A DNA stretch of 64,000 bases from Forficula auricularia (GCA_024734495.1 JALMQS010000089.1:5282420-5346419); one strand, 5' to 3'. Positions 1 through 11,223 are shown, counted from the stretch's first letter. Program-made: numbers and translations. The notes: generated by a model from the letters alone, not told the origin.

Positions 1-1060
1 AAGGAGCCGAAAACCAACCATCACTCACTAACGCGACGTTTATCAAATCACAAACGTCATTTGTAGGGACATGAAGAAATCATCTCATTGATCTTATTTC
101 CGTAAACGTATATATTATCAATTCAATTGTAAAGCAATTAATTGACTATAATAAAATTAATATTTACGAATTAAAACTTGTCTTATTCATTCGAGACTTT
201 CCATTAAATCAATCAAATGAAAAGAAATAATCCCTGCTTACACCTCTGTCATTCCCTCACAAAACATCCACAGAAAAATTTCCTTAAATAATTTTTTACA
301 GGTTTTAAAAGAGAAAAACGATCTTTCTCCTCGCCTTATAGATCAGGGGTGGCCAATTTCTTTTATCAACTGGGCAATTTCAATTTTCATATCACGGGCC
401 TGCACAGAATGAATGGTTTAACAAAAATTCATTATTTTAAAATTATGCAAATTATAAAAAATAAAATTTAATTAAAATGATATAAATTTGAATATATTAC
501 AATAAATACATATTTGAATATACCTATAAATCGGATAGATTTTAGTCATACAAAATATATTGTTAAATAATTGTGATTTATACAATCTTAATTTGTTCTT
601 TTTCAATGAGGGATTGGACATTTTACTATTTACATTTTTATTATTCCTATTAAGAGTATTTACTCTACTTTTTAATACCTTACCTTTACCATATTTGTTA
701 TTGTGTTCTTGATATTAAGCACATTATTAAATTCTGCCTATTCTGGTTATTTATCTGTATATTTGTTCTGTTTCTCCTATTAATTTGTGTATTTTGTGTT
801 TGATAATCCTTCAGAATTTGATTCATTTCAAAATTTGGATTCGTTCTCATTTCTTTCAAAAATAGTTTATATTTTTAAATAGAAACTCTCAAATTTCTAT
901 CAAGTTTAATGAGGTAACTCCAATATGAACTCGTATTGTAACAATTATAAAAATTAAAGTACCTATATGTCTTGTCTAAATTAATATTATAATATATTCA
1001 TTTAGTTAAAAGAATAAATTTTGTCCATTCCAAATATACATGTGTATTTACATTTATGGT
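1..1060. other. A+T-rich stretch without a gene
   Basis: No open frame or splice-like exon stands out. The only recognisable signal is an orphan hAT-style terminus at about 344-356 (CAGGGGTGGCCAA) followed by a G/C-richer patch containing CGGGCC. I could not find its partner end or a matching 8-bp duplication, so it is a remnant at best. Confidence 0.5.
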
Positions 1061-1527
1061 TTATATCCAGGGGCGTGCTGGCCCGCCGGGACACCGGGCA
1101 AATGCCCGGTGGGCCGCTGCCCGCCACATTAAAAATTAAGAATATTTTAAAAGAACAAGATCGTTGACGCCGATTCATTTTCAAGGGCCACTTGCCTATT
1201 CGATGATTATAGCAAAAACCTTCCTTTTAGTTTTAAAGTTCCTCTCCTTCGTAATTCATGCCCTTCGGTCTCCATCTCGATCACTTGCGAGAGCCCTTTG
1301 GTTCTCCTTTTTATCTATTCGTTTATTTTTCGCCGGTGGTCCTGCTATATTCGGTGATATTGTCAGTTGCAAAAAACAGGAGGGGGTGGAAGGTCTTTTA
1401 CAATGTTTTTCACACATGTGGGTATTCTATGACCGACTCTGGCGCCTGGTCTCACAAAGAAGTTTCCAAAGTTATTCATTAAGTCACGTCTGTTTTCAAG
1501 TGGCGTTCAAAAGGGAGGGCAACTTAG

Positions 1528-1872
1528 ATACAAGAGAGTAAAAATTATTTCACTCTTTCGGAAGTTCTCTGCTTTAAATTTCTCATGCAATACAATTTGT
1601 ATAGCAAAGCATACAAACATTTAACTGTGGCGTATAAATATCTTTTAACCCTCCCCGTAACACAAGTGTCATGTGAGAGATCATTTTCAGTCCTAAAGTT
1701 TATAAAAAATAGGTTAAGAAATTCTTTATCTGATGAACATTTGGAAGCTTTTATTTTGATGTCTGTTGAAAAATTTTTTTTGAGTGTATTGGACAGTGAT
1801 GAGATTATTGACAAAGTGGCCAAACAAAGTGAATTATTACGAAAGCATCTATCACGAGACGTCCTGTGTTAA
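1528..1872 (+). pseudogene. hAT transposase C-terminal dimerisation region (broken)
   Basis: The frame is open from 1528, just after an in-frame stop, to the stop at 1870-1872. It holds the conserved hAT C-terminal block: LLTLPVTQVSCERSFSVLK, then IKNRLRNSLSDEHLEAFI. This region mediates transposase dimerisation in the nucleus and includes the last part of the RNase-H-like fold. The wording is closest to the ZMYM1/DUF4371-type hAT clade, from memory of the family. The N-terminal zinc finger and the first catalytic acidic residues are absent, and the 1164-1541 frame upstream matches nothing I recognise. It lies inside the 1068-2668 element in the expected orientation. Confidence 0.85.
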
Positions 1873-1878
1873 TGTAAA

Positions 1879-2347
1879 CAGAGGCGTATTTTCGGGGGGT
1901 CCATGGGGTCTGGATCCCCCCCCCCCCCAAAGCTCTAATAATTTTTTATTTGTTATTTGAAATATATAAATATATGGTAGGTAATATTGTATTTTATTAT
2001 TATATTTTTCCACTTTTTTAATTACTCTTATTATATGTTTATGCTAAGATGTCATCCGAAATTGGTCCACCAGGATACACCACCTACACGGAGTCGCGGC
2101 GGCCATTTGGCTGAAATTATATTCCAAACATAATGTCATCGAATATTCTTTAAAATAAAATAAAAATTGTGGCAATATCACTTAAAGAGGTTTTTTTTTT
2201 ATTTTATTTTAAAGTTCGACCGCTCTTAATGAAAAAAACCTGTATAATGTATATTAAAAATAAAGTAAAAAAATATAAGATATATTAAATTTTTGTATTT
2301 TTTCAATAATAGACCCCTCCCAGAAGAAAATTGTAAATACGCCACTG
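1879..2347. mobile_element. hAT MITE nested in hAT copy 1
   Basis: The left end CAGAGGCGTATTT and the right end AAATACGCCACTG are inverted copies with one mismatch. Flanking octamers are AATGTAAA (1871-1878) and AATGTAAG (2348-2355), 7 of 8 identical. The 469-bp interior is non-coding and carries a long C run near 1917-1928. Because it sits inside the 1068-2668 hAT, it inserted later than its host. Confidence 0.85.
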
Positions 2348-2676
2348 AATGTAAGTAACATTTACCTACGGTGTTAGATCTTACATAGATTTATGTCGCT
2401 ATTAAATAACACGTTTGCTCAATGTTGATTATTAAATTTTGATTATAGAATCGACCGCCTATACATAGCATCTAATTGAAATAATCTTTCGTCTGATATT
2501 TTCAAAACACAGATTTTCTTTTAACGACTAGTTTACAAACACCAATACTGTTTCTGTGGTATTTCATGAAATGAATAAATAAGCATTATTAACAAATTAA
2601 AAAAAAATAAGTGGGCTGAAATTGTGTCGCATATCCAGGGCCGCCCCGTGCCAGCCACCACGCCCCTGTTTATATC

Positions 2677-3103
2677 TTACATCTTGACAATTCTTTTTAA
2701 TATCACTCGAAAATATACGGTTAAAATATAATTTATACATGCTATATACATTATTATTTTAATGATAATCATATTTTCTTTTTCTATCAATATCGAATAA
2801 TTGATCATAAGGGGGACCCTTAAGGGCCACTTTCCTTCGTTTTCAACTGGTGAAATAACCCCTCCCTTTACATTTCTTTTCAAAAAGCAGGAAATTGGAT
2901 TTGTTTGAGTCAGCTGAAATTAAAAAGGCCATACACCTTAATCAAAACATCCTGAACAATCAAACAGACATCAAAACTTCACCAATAATTGATATTTTAA
3001 TCAATGATATTTAATTTGAATTTTAAAAATAAAAATTAAATTTTTTCACTAATACATCCCCAACACATTCCATTGTTTATTGCCCCCTTTATGGTACATA
3101 CAC
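2677..3103. other. No feature seen
   Basis: A+T-rich sequence between a hAT element and a palindrome. Short frames here are chance. Confidence 0.5.
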
Positions 3104-4231
3104 AATTGAATCGGTGAGTTGAAAAAGGTACACATTCCAAGCGCATAAACTTTCGGAAAACTAAAAAAAACTGATTTTTGAAAAAAATAATTTTTTTTAC
3201 AAAAAAAGTTGTCAATGGCAAATTTGTAGATCTCAGTGTGGCAAACAAAATTGCACATATAAACAAATTATTTTAAACATAATTGTTTTTTTTTTTTTTT
3301 AGGAATATGTTCCTTTTTCAACTCAATGTTTTAAATTCAAAGTACTTTATTTAATTTTAGTAGATTAGTAGATTAGTTTAACATAATCTACTAAAATTAA
3401 ATAAAGTACTTTGAATTTAAAACATTGAGTTGAAAAAGGAACATATTCCTAAAAAAAAAAAATAAAAACAATTATGTTTAAAATAATTTGCTTTATATGT
3501 GCAATTTTGTTTGCCACACTGAGATCTACAAATTTGCCATTGACAACTTTTTTGTAAAAAAATTATTTTTTTCAAAAATTAGTTTTTTACTTTATCCAAT
3601 GCGAAGCATGGGTAAAGTATTGTAATCGGTCTGGAGGCAAGCGCGACTTCAAAGGGTCCTCAGGTAAAGACTACGGAACCCATGGACTCAATTAAGGTCA
3701 CAAATTGTAGTATTCAATTAGATTGAATTTTAGCACGTGACGATTTTGACAAAAATTACCTGGGGTCTCGTCGAGAGGCCAAAAAGTGCCATTTTTTTGG
3801 AAGTGCGTGCGGATGTATGTATGTATGTATGTTATCGTTTTTTTCGTCCACGATTTTTTCCACACCGTTGCACCAATTGAAATGAAAATGAAAACCTAAC
3901 ATTAGTTTAACAAAATGAAGCGCTGATTAGTTTTTGGTACATATCCGCCCATAAACATTAGTACTTTATTTCGGTACTTTTTTAGTTTTTTCTAAATATC
4001 TTGAAAATGACTTAACCAATTTTGATGAAATTTAATATTGTAATTGAGTACCTTGAGGACCACAAAAATGGTCATATAAAATATTTTGTAAAATTATATT
4101 TTAAAGTACTTTACCTTAGACTACGATAGTTCATTGGATAAAGTTTAGCAACGATCCTTTGCAGTTTATTTTAGTTTTCCGAAAGTTTATGCGCTTGGAA
4201 TGTGTACCTTTTTCAACTCACCGATTCAATT
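3104..4231. repeat. Long foldback palindrome, right arm split by a MITE
   Basis: The left arm runs from about 3104 to 3375. The right arm starts near 3384, runs to about 3588, then resumes near 4165-4231 after an inserted MITE. Shared blocks include AATTGAATCGGTGAGTTG (3104) against its complement ending at 4231, and AGTACTTTATTTAATTTTAG (3341-3360) against its complement after the centre. The central spacer is under about 15 bases. Without the insertion the arms would be about 270 bp each. No coding content. Confidence 0.85.
3589..4144 (+). mobile_element. Dispersed MITE, family A (full copy with terminal inverted repeats)
   Basis: It begins ACTTTATCCAATG (3589) and ends CATTGGATAAAGT (4144), exact complements of each other. 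GGGTAAAGTA and TACTTTACC form a further inner match. Related copies lie at 36860-37400 (+) and 10590-10935 (-), recognisable by the shared block GACTTCAAAGGG and CTCAGGTAAAGACTAC. It interrupts the right arm of the 3104-4231 palindrome, so it is younger. I see no reading frame and no clear TSD. Confidence 0.85.
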
Positions 4232-4787
4232 TTCGGCACCTTCCAAGTATAAATATCTTTTCTTTATTCCCAACTTAGTCCTCCATCTGTTCTTTCGGCT
4301 CTAAGGCCATCCCATCCTCTGATAATTCTTTTATATTTACACTAAGTCATAAATAACTGTCCATCATATTAAAATAAATTCTGTTCATTATTTTATGTTA
4401 TCTTCAGTCAATGTTCTCCTGACGATGAGTTAAAAATATATAGAGTAAACTAAAAAAATCTTTGTATTTTAATTTTTCTCCTTGTGAAACACCATACCAA
4501 CTCCAATCTAATTTAATTTTAACAATGTTTCACTATGAACCAACACCGCGTTCCCTAAATTTGTTTGGTGAAATAAGTAATTATTTTAAAGATATTTCAA
4601 TGAATTTATATCTATTCATATCTATATTAAATATTAATTAAAATAATTGTATTATATTGATTGATTTTCGTTCTTTTTGTTAATTAATTAAAAAAAAAAA
4701 CTCACTCACGATTGGATTCCCCCCCCCTTAAACCTCTTACGGAATTCATGAATGGCCCCTAAATATAATATGTAACTTGAGAATATT
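4232..4787. other. A+T-rich stretch with a PLE-tail remnant
   Basis: Around 4528-4560 the complement of the motif GTGTTGGTTC then GTGAAACAT appears in diverged form. That motif marks the 3' tail of the PLE family described at 47628. Nothing else recognised. Confidence 0.4.
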
Positions 4788-4884
4788 GTATTAGATGAAG
4801 GAAGGAGGAGGGATCAGCCAAAGTTGGATGCTCCCCGGCGTAACCCATCCAACTTTGGAGGGATCCCTCCTCCTTCATCTAATA
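4788..4884. repeat. Strong G+C-rich hairpin
   Basis: The left arm (4788-4830) and right arm (4846-4884) are inverted: GTATTAGATGAAGG against CCTTCATCTAATAC, then GGAGGAGGGATC against GATCCCTCCTCC, then CCAAAGTTGGATG against CATCCAACTTTGG. The loop is about 15 bases (CTCCCCGGCGTAACC). It could be a cruciform or part of a foldback element; function unknown. Confidence 0.85.
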
Positions 4885-4978
4885 CTGGCCCTTCACAACC
4901 ACCAAGTGGAAAAACTTTAGAATATTTATATTTATCGAATATTTCATATTTAACATTTTTAAAACAGTTCTAGAATGC

Positions 4979-4997
4979 GGCAGGTTCCGCACCACTG
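4979..4997. repeat. Orphan hAT-type terminus
   Basis: The sequence ending CCGCACCACTG is the complement of a CAGTGGTGCGG hAT-style end. No matching left end or TSD was found. Confidence 0.45.
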
Positions 4998-5120
4998 ATC
5001 TAATTGCTACTTATAATAAATTAATCATAATTTTTACCCTCTATAAATATCTTAATACATACGTAGTTTTAAATACCTAGGTATTATATCCAATAAACAA
5101 AATAAAAAAATTCTTATTAA

Positions 5121-5524
5121 TTAAAGGAATCGTAGGGAGTTGGACAAGACTTTAAATTAAATTAAATACAAGTTTTGATTAAATATGCCATACGTTTCGT
5201 ATAATAATCTTCTTAATGACATCTTAAAATAAATATAAAAAAAATTTCTTTGTTCAATTTGATTCTTTTAGTTTTTTGACAAAAAACAATTAATTTGTTT
5301 AAAAGGTATATATTTTATGTTAGTTGATGAATTGAATGAATTGTGATAGAAAAAAGAATATTGTTTGAAATGTTTTTTCTCGTAGTAAAAAATCCTGACA
5401 AATAAGTTTAATAAATGAGCCACTGAAGAAGTTGCAAAACAGCAACGAAACGTTTGGCATATTTAATCAAAACTTGTATTTAATTTAATTTAAAGTCTTG
5501 TCCAACTCCCTACGATTCCTTTAA
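5121..5524. mobile_element. Foldback element FB2 with about 70-bp inverted arms
   Basis: The arms 5121-5190 and 5455-5524 are near-perfect complements (TTAAAGGAATCGTAGGGAG and so on). A 7-bp duplication TTATTAA flanks both ends (5114-5120, 5525-5531). Next to the right arm is a hairpin CTGAAGA, A, GTTGC, loop, GCAAC, GAAAC (5423-5451). A decayed inverted version follows the left arm. No coding capacity. It could be a DNA MITE or a head-to-head retroelement end; the short A/T TSD does not decide. Confidence 0.85.
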
Positions 5525-5747
5525 TTATTAATCATGGACATGAATAATGAAATATTTCTTATTAAATTTCTTTTAGTATATTCAATTATATTTTGTAATT
5601 TATTCTTACTTGAATATATGTATATTTTTGTTTCAATATGATTGTAAAATCTTGATTGGCATTAATACCTACATTTTGAATTTAGTTATTTAATCACTGT
5701 GAATATTATTCCATCTTTAAATTCAAATTCAATCTCATCCTATATAA

Positions 5748-6480
5748 ATTCACCCAGCTTTACCAAAGTATGCCAAATTTTAGCATTTTAGAGTCATTAA
5801 ATGTTAATTTAACCTATAAATTTCACGCCTTCATTCTATGTTCTGAAGAAAGGAAAGTTTCGGTCTTTCGATTTACCTTTTATTAACGCCCTAAACTCTA
5901 CACCACCATCCCGAAAATAATGAAAATTTATCGCATAAAATTCACCCGCTTCATCATATGTCCTGAAGTAGGGAAAGTATCGGTTTTTCGATTTCATCCT
6001 TTATTAACGCCCCAAACTCTAACAATCATCCCGAAATTAATGAAAATTTATCGCACAAATTTCACCTCTTCATTTTATGCCCTGAAGAATGAAATCTTTC
6101 GGTTTTTCGATTTCACTTTTTAATTAATGTACCAAATTCTACCATCATGCCAAGTTTTAGAATTCCAGTGTAATTATATTTTCACTGTATATTGTAATTT
6201 AGCCTATTAATTTCAGCGCTTCATTTCAAGCCCCGAAGAAGGGAAAGTTTCGATTTTTCAATTTCCTCTTTTATTAATGTGTCAAGCTTTACCAGTATGC
6301 CAAATTTCAGCATTCTAGGTTCATTGAATTTTTAGTATATGTTAATTAAGTCCATAACTTTCACCCCTTCATTTTAGGTCCTGAAGAAGGGAAAGTTTCG
6401 ATTTTTGGATTTCTCCCATTAATTGTACCCCAAACTCTACCAGCATGCCAAATTTAAGCATTCTAGGATCAGCAGAAGTA
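5748..6480 (+). repeat. Degenerate tandem repeat, about five monomers
   Basis: Units of roughly 110-180 bp recur. Each has a CCTGAAGAAGGGAAAGTTTC-like block, then CGGTTTTTCGATTTC, then ATTAATG, CCAAACTCTACCA and ATGCCAAATTTTAGC. The monomers are diverged, with insertions. The array is followed by GATGAGTGACTGAGTGAC (6493 on) and a tail that may belong to the same repeat. The short frame inside it is not a gene. Confidence 0.8.
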
Positions 6481-6729
6481 CTGATGAAGTTTGATGAGTG
6501 ACTGAGTGACGAAAAAGCCTATCTTTGGCTTCTTGTAACTTGGACGGTATAAACAGTAGAAATATGAAATTTTGTAATTTAGTTAAGCTTATGGACCAGT
6601 ATTGTGGAAAAAAATTTCAGCCATGTAGAGGTTTTCAGTACGAAGTTACAGAGGTTCGAATCGAACTTGGCTGGGGCACTGTCCCCCGTGCCCCCAGATA
6701 TAAATGTCCTAAATAATATGTGTTTGTGT

Positions 6730-6900
6730 GGCCGGGGGGGGGGGGGGGGGGCAAATAATCAAGAGAGGTCAATCTGGACATTAAAATTCGGAATTTATGA
6801 AAACTATTTGAAATTAAAATATAAGCCCTTGTACCAAACTCAACCAAATTTTGTATACATAATCAGTGGTCTCCTAGAAGTCTAAAAATGAAAAAAACTA
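6730..6900. repeat. Poly-G tract plus one 120-bp family unit
   Basis: A run of G at about 6734-6751 is followed by the block ACCAAACTCAACCAAATTTT (about 6834) and GTCTCCTAGAAGTCTAAAAA. The same block recurs at 11224-11465, 45380-45690 and 61905-62060, defining a dispersed unit of about 120 bp that repeatedly carries G or C runs. Confidence 0.75.
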
Positions 6901-6924
6901 ACCCCCCTACATGATTACAAATAA

Positions 6925-7008
6925 TTTTATTAAATATTAAATATAAGAGAGGGGCCAGGGTATATGGTAAAGTCAAGTGGATGGCCACATCAGAACCTCA
7001 GAACGTGT
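6925..7008 (+). repeat. Dispersed repeat R80, copy 1
   Basis: It contains TTTATTAAATATTAAATA, then GGGGCCAGGGTATATGGTAA, AGTCAAGTGGATGGCCACAT and CAG. Sister copies are at 34130-34207 (+), 44570-44643 (+) and 61835-61895 (-). It is short, non-coding and of unknown origin. Confidence 0.8.
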
Positions 7009-7458
7009 CAGATTACATATTTTATTAACTTTTATTAGAATATTGTCACAAATCACTACACTACTGCCATCTGCAGATTAGAAATTGAAACTCGGAACTA
7101 ATGTTTCAAGTCTCCTATCTTTAATTGATGTTCTCCATTTTGCCATTTACCTACTTCTCATCTGTCATTTGATAAATTTTAATATTAAACAATTTCTTTT
7201 TTGTTTATTCAATTAAAATATTTTCAAGATATATAAGCATAATGGATACATTTAGAATTGTTGATATCAATAAAATTCTCAACAATCCAAACAATTACCC
7301 TATTCATAAAGGTTAGTAGGTATTGTTTAATTTATCAAATAATTTAAAATATCACATTTAGAGAATAGATATTATCTATTTGTATTATATATTAATTAAA
7401 ATATAAGCTATTTATCTCTCTATGAGTGACATTCAAAGATATATTAATCTAAAAGGGG

Positions 7459-9041
7459 CAAGGCCGTAGCCAGAAAACAATTTCGGAGGGGGTTTGATTT
7501 GGTGGAACAGTAGAAAAACATAAAATTGTTTTAATAAAAGAAATAAAATGGTGTTACTCATCATATATATATATTAGGAAACCATTACATAAATATTAAC
7601 ACCTTATTACAAAATCAAATTTAGTCTTCTAGCTTTCTTTGCATCGAACAAACCAATTGAGGCGTTTCAGAGAAGAGAAATTCCCCTCAGGGGTACATGT
7701 GGATACAGGCAATCTGGCCAAGATCTTTAAAAGTTTGTGATTGTTTGGAAATAAGGCCTGGTTGCATTCTCCGAGAGCTTCAATAGCACCTGTTGGTCGA
7801 TCTAGTTCAGATTCTTCCAGCCATTTTATCCGCCACATGTCTAATTCAGCTTTTTCAAAATCGCATTCCAAATATTTTTTATAGAGCTCAAAGTAGTTTT
7901 CTTGATAATTACGATTAATTTGTTCTTTGCAACACACAGACTGAATTACAATGTTGAGAGATGATAATGTGACTTTATGATTTTGGAATCTCGACTGAAG
8001 CTGATCAATGAAATCATCCAAAAGTGGAATCATTATCGTAATTCTAAAATAAGTTTCAGGATCTTTTGTGTTGTGGTTTGCCCTATGCTCTTGGCGTGAC
8101 GTTATTCGCGGAATTTTCATTTCCTCGTTTACACTACTGAGCAAATTCTGTCCATTCTTGACAAGTTCAACAAATTTTGATTCAATATTTTGGCGAACAT
8201 CTTCAATAGTCTTTATAATTAAATCGACATGTTGTAAAGCTGCGTCCAAATCGCATAGGGGAGATTGAAGTATTTTGCACAGTGTCAGTGTGTATGGGAA
8301 CAACATTCCTAAGCAACATAAGCTTATAACAAAATCACTTGAAATGACTGATCTCAGAAAAGAATTAGCCTTTGACGATGTTTCACAATCCATGTCAGTG
8401 CTTAAGTCGTCTAGTGTATCAACAATATCTTCATAGATTTCCTTAAATCTTATGATTTTCAACCCAACGGGTCTCGCACATTGCCGTATGTTTTTTCCAT
8501 TCTGTTTCGGGGAAGTTTTTTTCGATATTCTCTTTTAAGCACTTGGTTCGTTTTGCCGAGGACTTGATAAAATTTCCAACCGATTTTATAATTCCAATAG
8601 TATTTCGAATAGGCTGAACCTGGCAAGAATGACCCAGAGCTAAATTCAATGAATGTGAGCTGCAATGAACGTATAAGGCTTCTGGATGGGACTCACGAAT
8701 TACTGCCTGCCTGCACACCTTTAAAACTTCCTTTCATCGAAGAAGCTCCATCATATCCTTGTCCGATTAAATATTCGCAATCTACTCTAAAATTGCATTA
8801 GCTAAATACTTTCCTTTTGTATTCTCAACTGTTACAAAAGTTAAAAAATTTTAATAAACCCATTATCTTTTGGCTCGGCATATCTCATACAAATGGACTT
8901 CTGTTCTTGTCGTGAAACATCAGTAGTTTCGTCAACAAGGATTGTAAAAAATATCGCAGAATTCAATCCTTGCACAATTTTTTCATTTCGTGGGGGGGGG
9001 GGGGATCAATCCGCATTGATCCCCCCCTGGCTACGGCCTTG
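7459..9041 (-). mobile_element. hAT transposon (copy 2) with perfect 8-bp TSD
   Basis: The ends CAAGGCCGTAGCCAG (7459) and CTGGCTACGGCCTTG (9041) are exact complements over 15 bases. The octamer AAAAGGGG flanks both sides (7451-7458, 9042-9049) without mismatch. Inside is a frameshifted transposase on the minus strand (7629-8990). A G run followed by GATCAATCCGCATTGATC and a C run makes a small palindrome next to the right end. Length 1,583 bp, so part of the usual N-terminal coding region has been lost. Confidence 0.92.
7629..8990 (-). pseudogene. hAT transposase, DUF4371/ZMYM1-like, frameshifted
   Basis: Three minus-strand pieces read in order. The first (about 8990-8870) gives FFTILVDETTDVSRQEQ then KSICMRYAEP, the DUF4371 core with the catalytic-aspartate context VDETTD. 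The second (8718-8443) gives YVHCSSHSLNLALGHS and ends CETRWVENH. The third (8462-7629) continues for 277 codons and ends with LLKILARLPVSTCTPEGN then FSSLKRL, the hAT C-terminal block. Frames shift near 8455 and between 8870 and 8718, so no functional protein is expected. Transposases of this type act in the nucleus on the element ends. It fills most of the 7459-9041 element in the right orientation. Confidence 0.9.
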
Positions 9042-9049
9042 AAAAGGGG

Positions 9050-9790
9050 AAAAATGAGATTATTCGCTCGCTCTCAAAACCCCTAAAATTGTCCGCCAGG
9101 GCAAAAAAGGGCCACTATATATTCTATATAACCCCAATGACATAATGTATCGCAATAAATATTTCACCCAGAGATTTAAAACTTTCAGTGATTCTAAATT
9201 TAAAAACATATCCATGCCATACATATAGTTATAAAAAATTCTTTAGTATTTGTATATTCAGATTTATATTCGTTATAAATTTGCATAAATTTATTTAAAT
9301 CAAGCAGAAGACAACCTCATATATTTTTGTTCATGAATAGACACTCTGTTACTCATTTTCAATTACGTAATATTAAAATGTACATAATTAAAATTTTGAC
9401 ACAGATTAGAAAATTAACGAATCACTAATAACACTGATGAACAAATTCAAATTTTTTTTTGCTCCTTTGAACAAAAATATGTGATTATTTATAATTCGAC
9501 CCTGCTGAATCCAAATTTGAAAGTAGAAATGTTGTATCACCTATCGTTTTCCCCTGGATTTTCATTTTTAGTTTTCAATAAAAATTTAATTCCCTTTGTA
9601 ATAATACTTCGAAATTTTAAATTATTTTTGTTTGTTTGCTCATAAAATAGGTTTTAAATATTTAAATGAATAACTATGAAATATAAAAAAAATTAAAAAA
9701 TATGTATAGGTCCGATTTTGACCGTTCAATAAAGAAATTTCATATAAAAAAAAAAGGAAAAAAGCACATTTTTACTAGATTTTCAAAATT
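9050..9790. other. No feature seen
   Basis: A+T-rich sequence with many T runs. No repeat match or credible frame was recognised. Confidence 0.5.
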
Positions 9791-9797
9791 TATTTCT

Positions 9798-10325
9798 TTA
9801 ACACTGCGGTTTGTAATTGCCAGCAGAAATCTCTCCCTTGAGATCCCAACAATAATCTGCTAACATGTTCTGTACCGATTTTCCAGGATGTCGTTTCTCC
9901 AGGACAAAAATATACTGGTGAAATCTCTCGCCGCATTCTTCACTAACCGCGCCCAAGTTAGGGGGGGGGAGTCCAAATGCGAATGTAAAAAAAAGTGAAT
10001 TTTCAAGGTCATATTGCACCCCATGCAGTGATAACACTTCAACAAGTTCCTTGGAGTTGTCAGCTATCACAATTCCAAAAAAATTACAGCATACTTGTCT
10101 CAAAGTTAACCATGCGCATTTCTCTCTCACGGATTTGCGGCCCAATAAATATGCCTTCTTTTAACTTCTATCATTGAGTTTAGGTAATGTTTTTCTCAGG
10201 TACCCAAAACCCCCTCCGTGTTTATCCAAAGCCTCAACAAAATTTTTCATCAGCCCTAACTTTCTATGCAACGATAGTAACAAAATCCTATCTTTCTCAA
10301 GTAGAGGGTGATTCCTAACACTCTT
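9798..10325 (-). pseudogene. Broken copy of an arthropod repeat-encoded protein of unknown function
   Basis: Reading the minus strand with frameshifts gives NHPLLEKDRILLLSLHRKLG then LMKNFVEALDKHGGGFGYLR (about 10315-10190), then CCNFFGIVIADNSKELVEVL, a switch to GCNMTLKIHFFLHSHLD (near 9990), a switch back at the G run 9961-9968, and NLGAVSEECGERFHQ and NMLADYCWDLKGE to the stop at 9798. I recall the GLMKNFV, HSHLD, GERFHQD and ADYCW blocks from abundant uncharacterised proteins in arthropod genomes, usually in many copies. I do not know its biochemical role. At least two frameshifts and one stop make this copy dead. Confidence 0.65.
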
Positions 10326-10589
10326 CTATCCAGAAATTAATTTCTTAGACAAGGTGTACTGATGGGTATATATTCCCATTAAGCGACAATATTACTTTTA
10401 AACTATTCTTAGATGAATCTAAAATAGTCTGCACTTGTTTCTGGTAGGAGTGTGGGACTCCTTCCAAGTTTAGTGAATGGTATAGCCTAGTAATAGCTAG
10501 CTACCGATGCCAGTTTATTTTTATTTATTTCGTAGCTATATTAATATAGCTATTTAATATTACTTTTAATTGCAGTTAAAACCCATTTA

Positions 10590-10935
10590 GCTATTAAACA
10601 AATGAGAAATGTAAAGTTGATAGCGAGACAAAGTTGCATAAGTTAGTTCAAATGCACCAATCGGTGCAAGGGTGTGGAAAAAATCGTGGGCCAAAAAAAC
10701 GATAACATCCATACATCTGCACGCACTAAATGAAAAAATCGCGCTTTTTGGCCTCTCTGCAAGACCCCATGTAATTTTTGGCAAAACCGTCACTTGCTAA
10801 AATTCAACCTAATTGAATACTACAATTTGTGACTTTCATTGAGACCATGGGTTCCGTAGTCTTTACCTGAGGACCCTTTGAAGCCACGCATGCCGCGAGA
10901 CCGATTACAATATTTTACCCGTGCTTTGCATCTGT
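10590..10935 (-). mobile_element. MITE family A, truncated inverted copy
   Basis: It is the complement of the 3589-4144 element: CTACGGAACCCATGG, CCTCAGGTAAAGACTACGG and TTCAATTAGGTTGAATTTTA are shared, running from the ATCCATACAT stretch back to GCAAAGCACGGGTAAAATA near 10930. The terminal ACTTTATCC is missing here. Confidence 0.8.
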
Positions 10936-11110
10936 CTGTATGTTTCCGTGGGTTCCGCGAAAATTTGCTCACGATTCACGTAAAAACGACTGAAGGGATT
11001 ATTATGAAATTTCACATTTAGATCAGATGTCTTCTAAGTTACGTTTTTAGCTATATAACGTTTTGATATTTTGACCCCAGGAGGGGGTTCGGGGCGGGGG
11101 GGCGCACGAA
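10936..11110. repeat. Dispersed repeat, partner of 15951-16100 in inverted orientation
   Basis: Shared blocks include CGTAAAAACGACTGAAGGGA, TTATTATGAAATTTCA, AGATGTCTTCTAAGTTACGT and TATATAACGTTTTGATATTT then TGACCCC. The second copy starts directly after the assembly gap. Non-coding. Confidence 0.8.
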
Positions 11111-11223
11111 TGAAAATTATCAAATAACTCCTAAACTATTAACTCTACGGCAAATTTTAAAATGAGCAAAGTTGTAGGGAATGTGATTTCTGACAACTTT
11201 TGTTTAAAAAAATTCTCTCAAAA

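Larger units (their letters stand above)
1068..2668 (+). mobile_element. hAT transposon remnant (copy 1) with perfect 8-bp TSD
   Basis: The ends are inverted: 1068 starts CAGGGGCGTGCTGGC and 2668 ends GCCACCACGCCCCTG, an imperfect inverted pair. The octamer TTTATATC lies directly outside both ends (1060-1067 and 2669-2676) with no mismatch. CAGGG-type termini with 8-bp duplications are the hAT hallmark. Only the 3' part of a transposase frame survives (1528-1872). A smaller hAT MITE sits just after its stop codon at 1879-2347. The element cannot be autonomous. Confidence 0.9.

Noticed and set aside
1164..1541. 125-codon plus-strand frame inside hAT copy 1
   Set aside because: Does not resemble a transposase, is in another frame from the C-terminal block, and is probably chance in G+C-richer transposon DNA.
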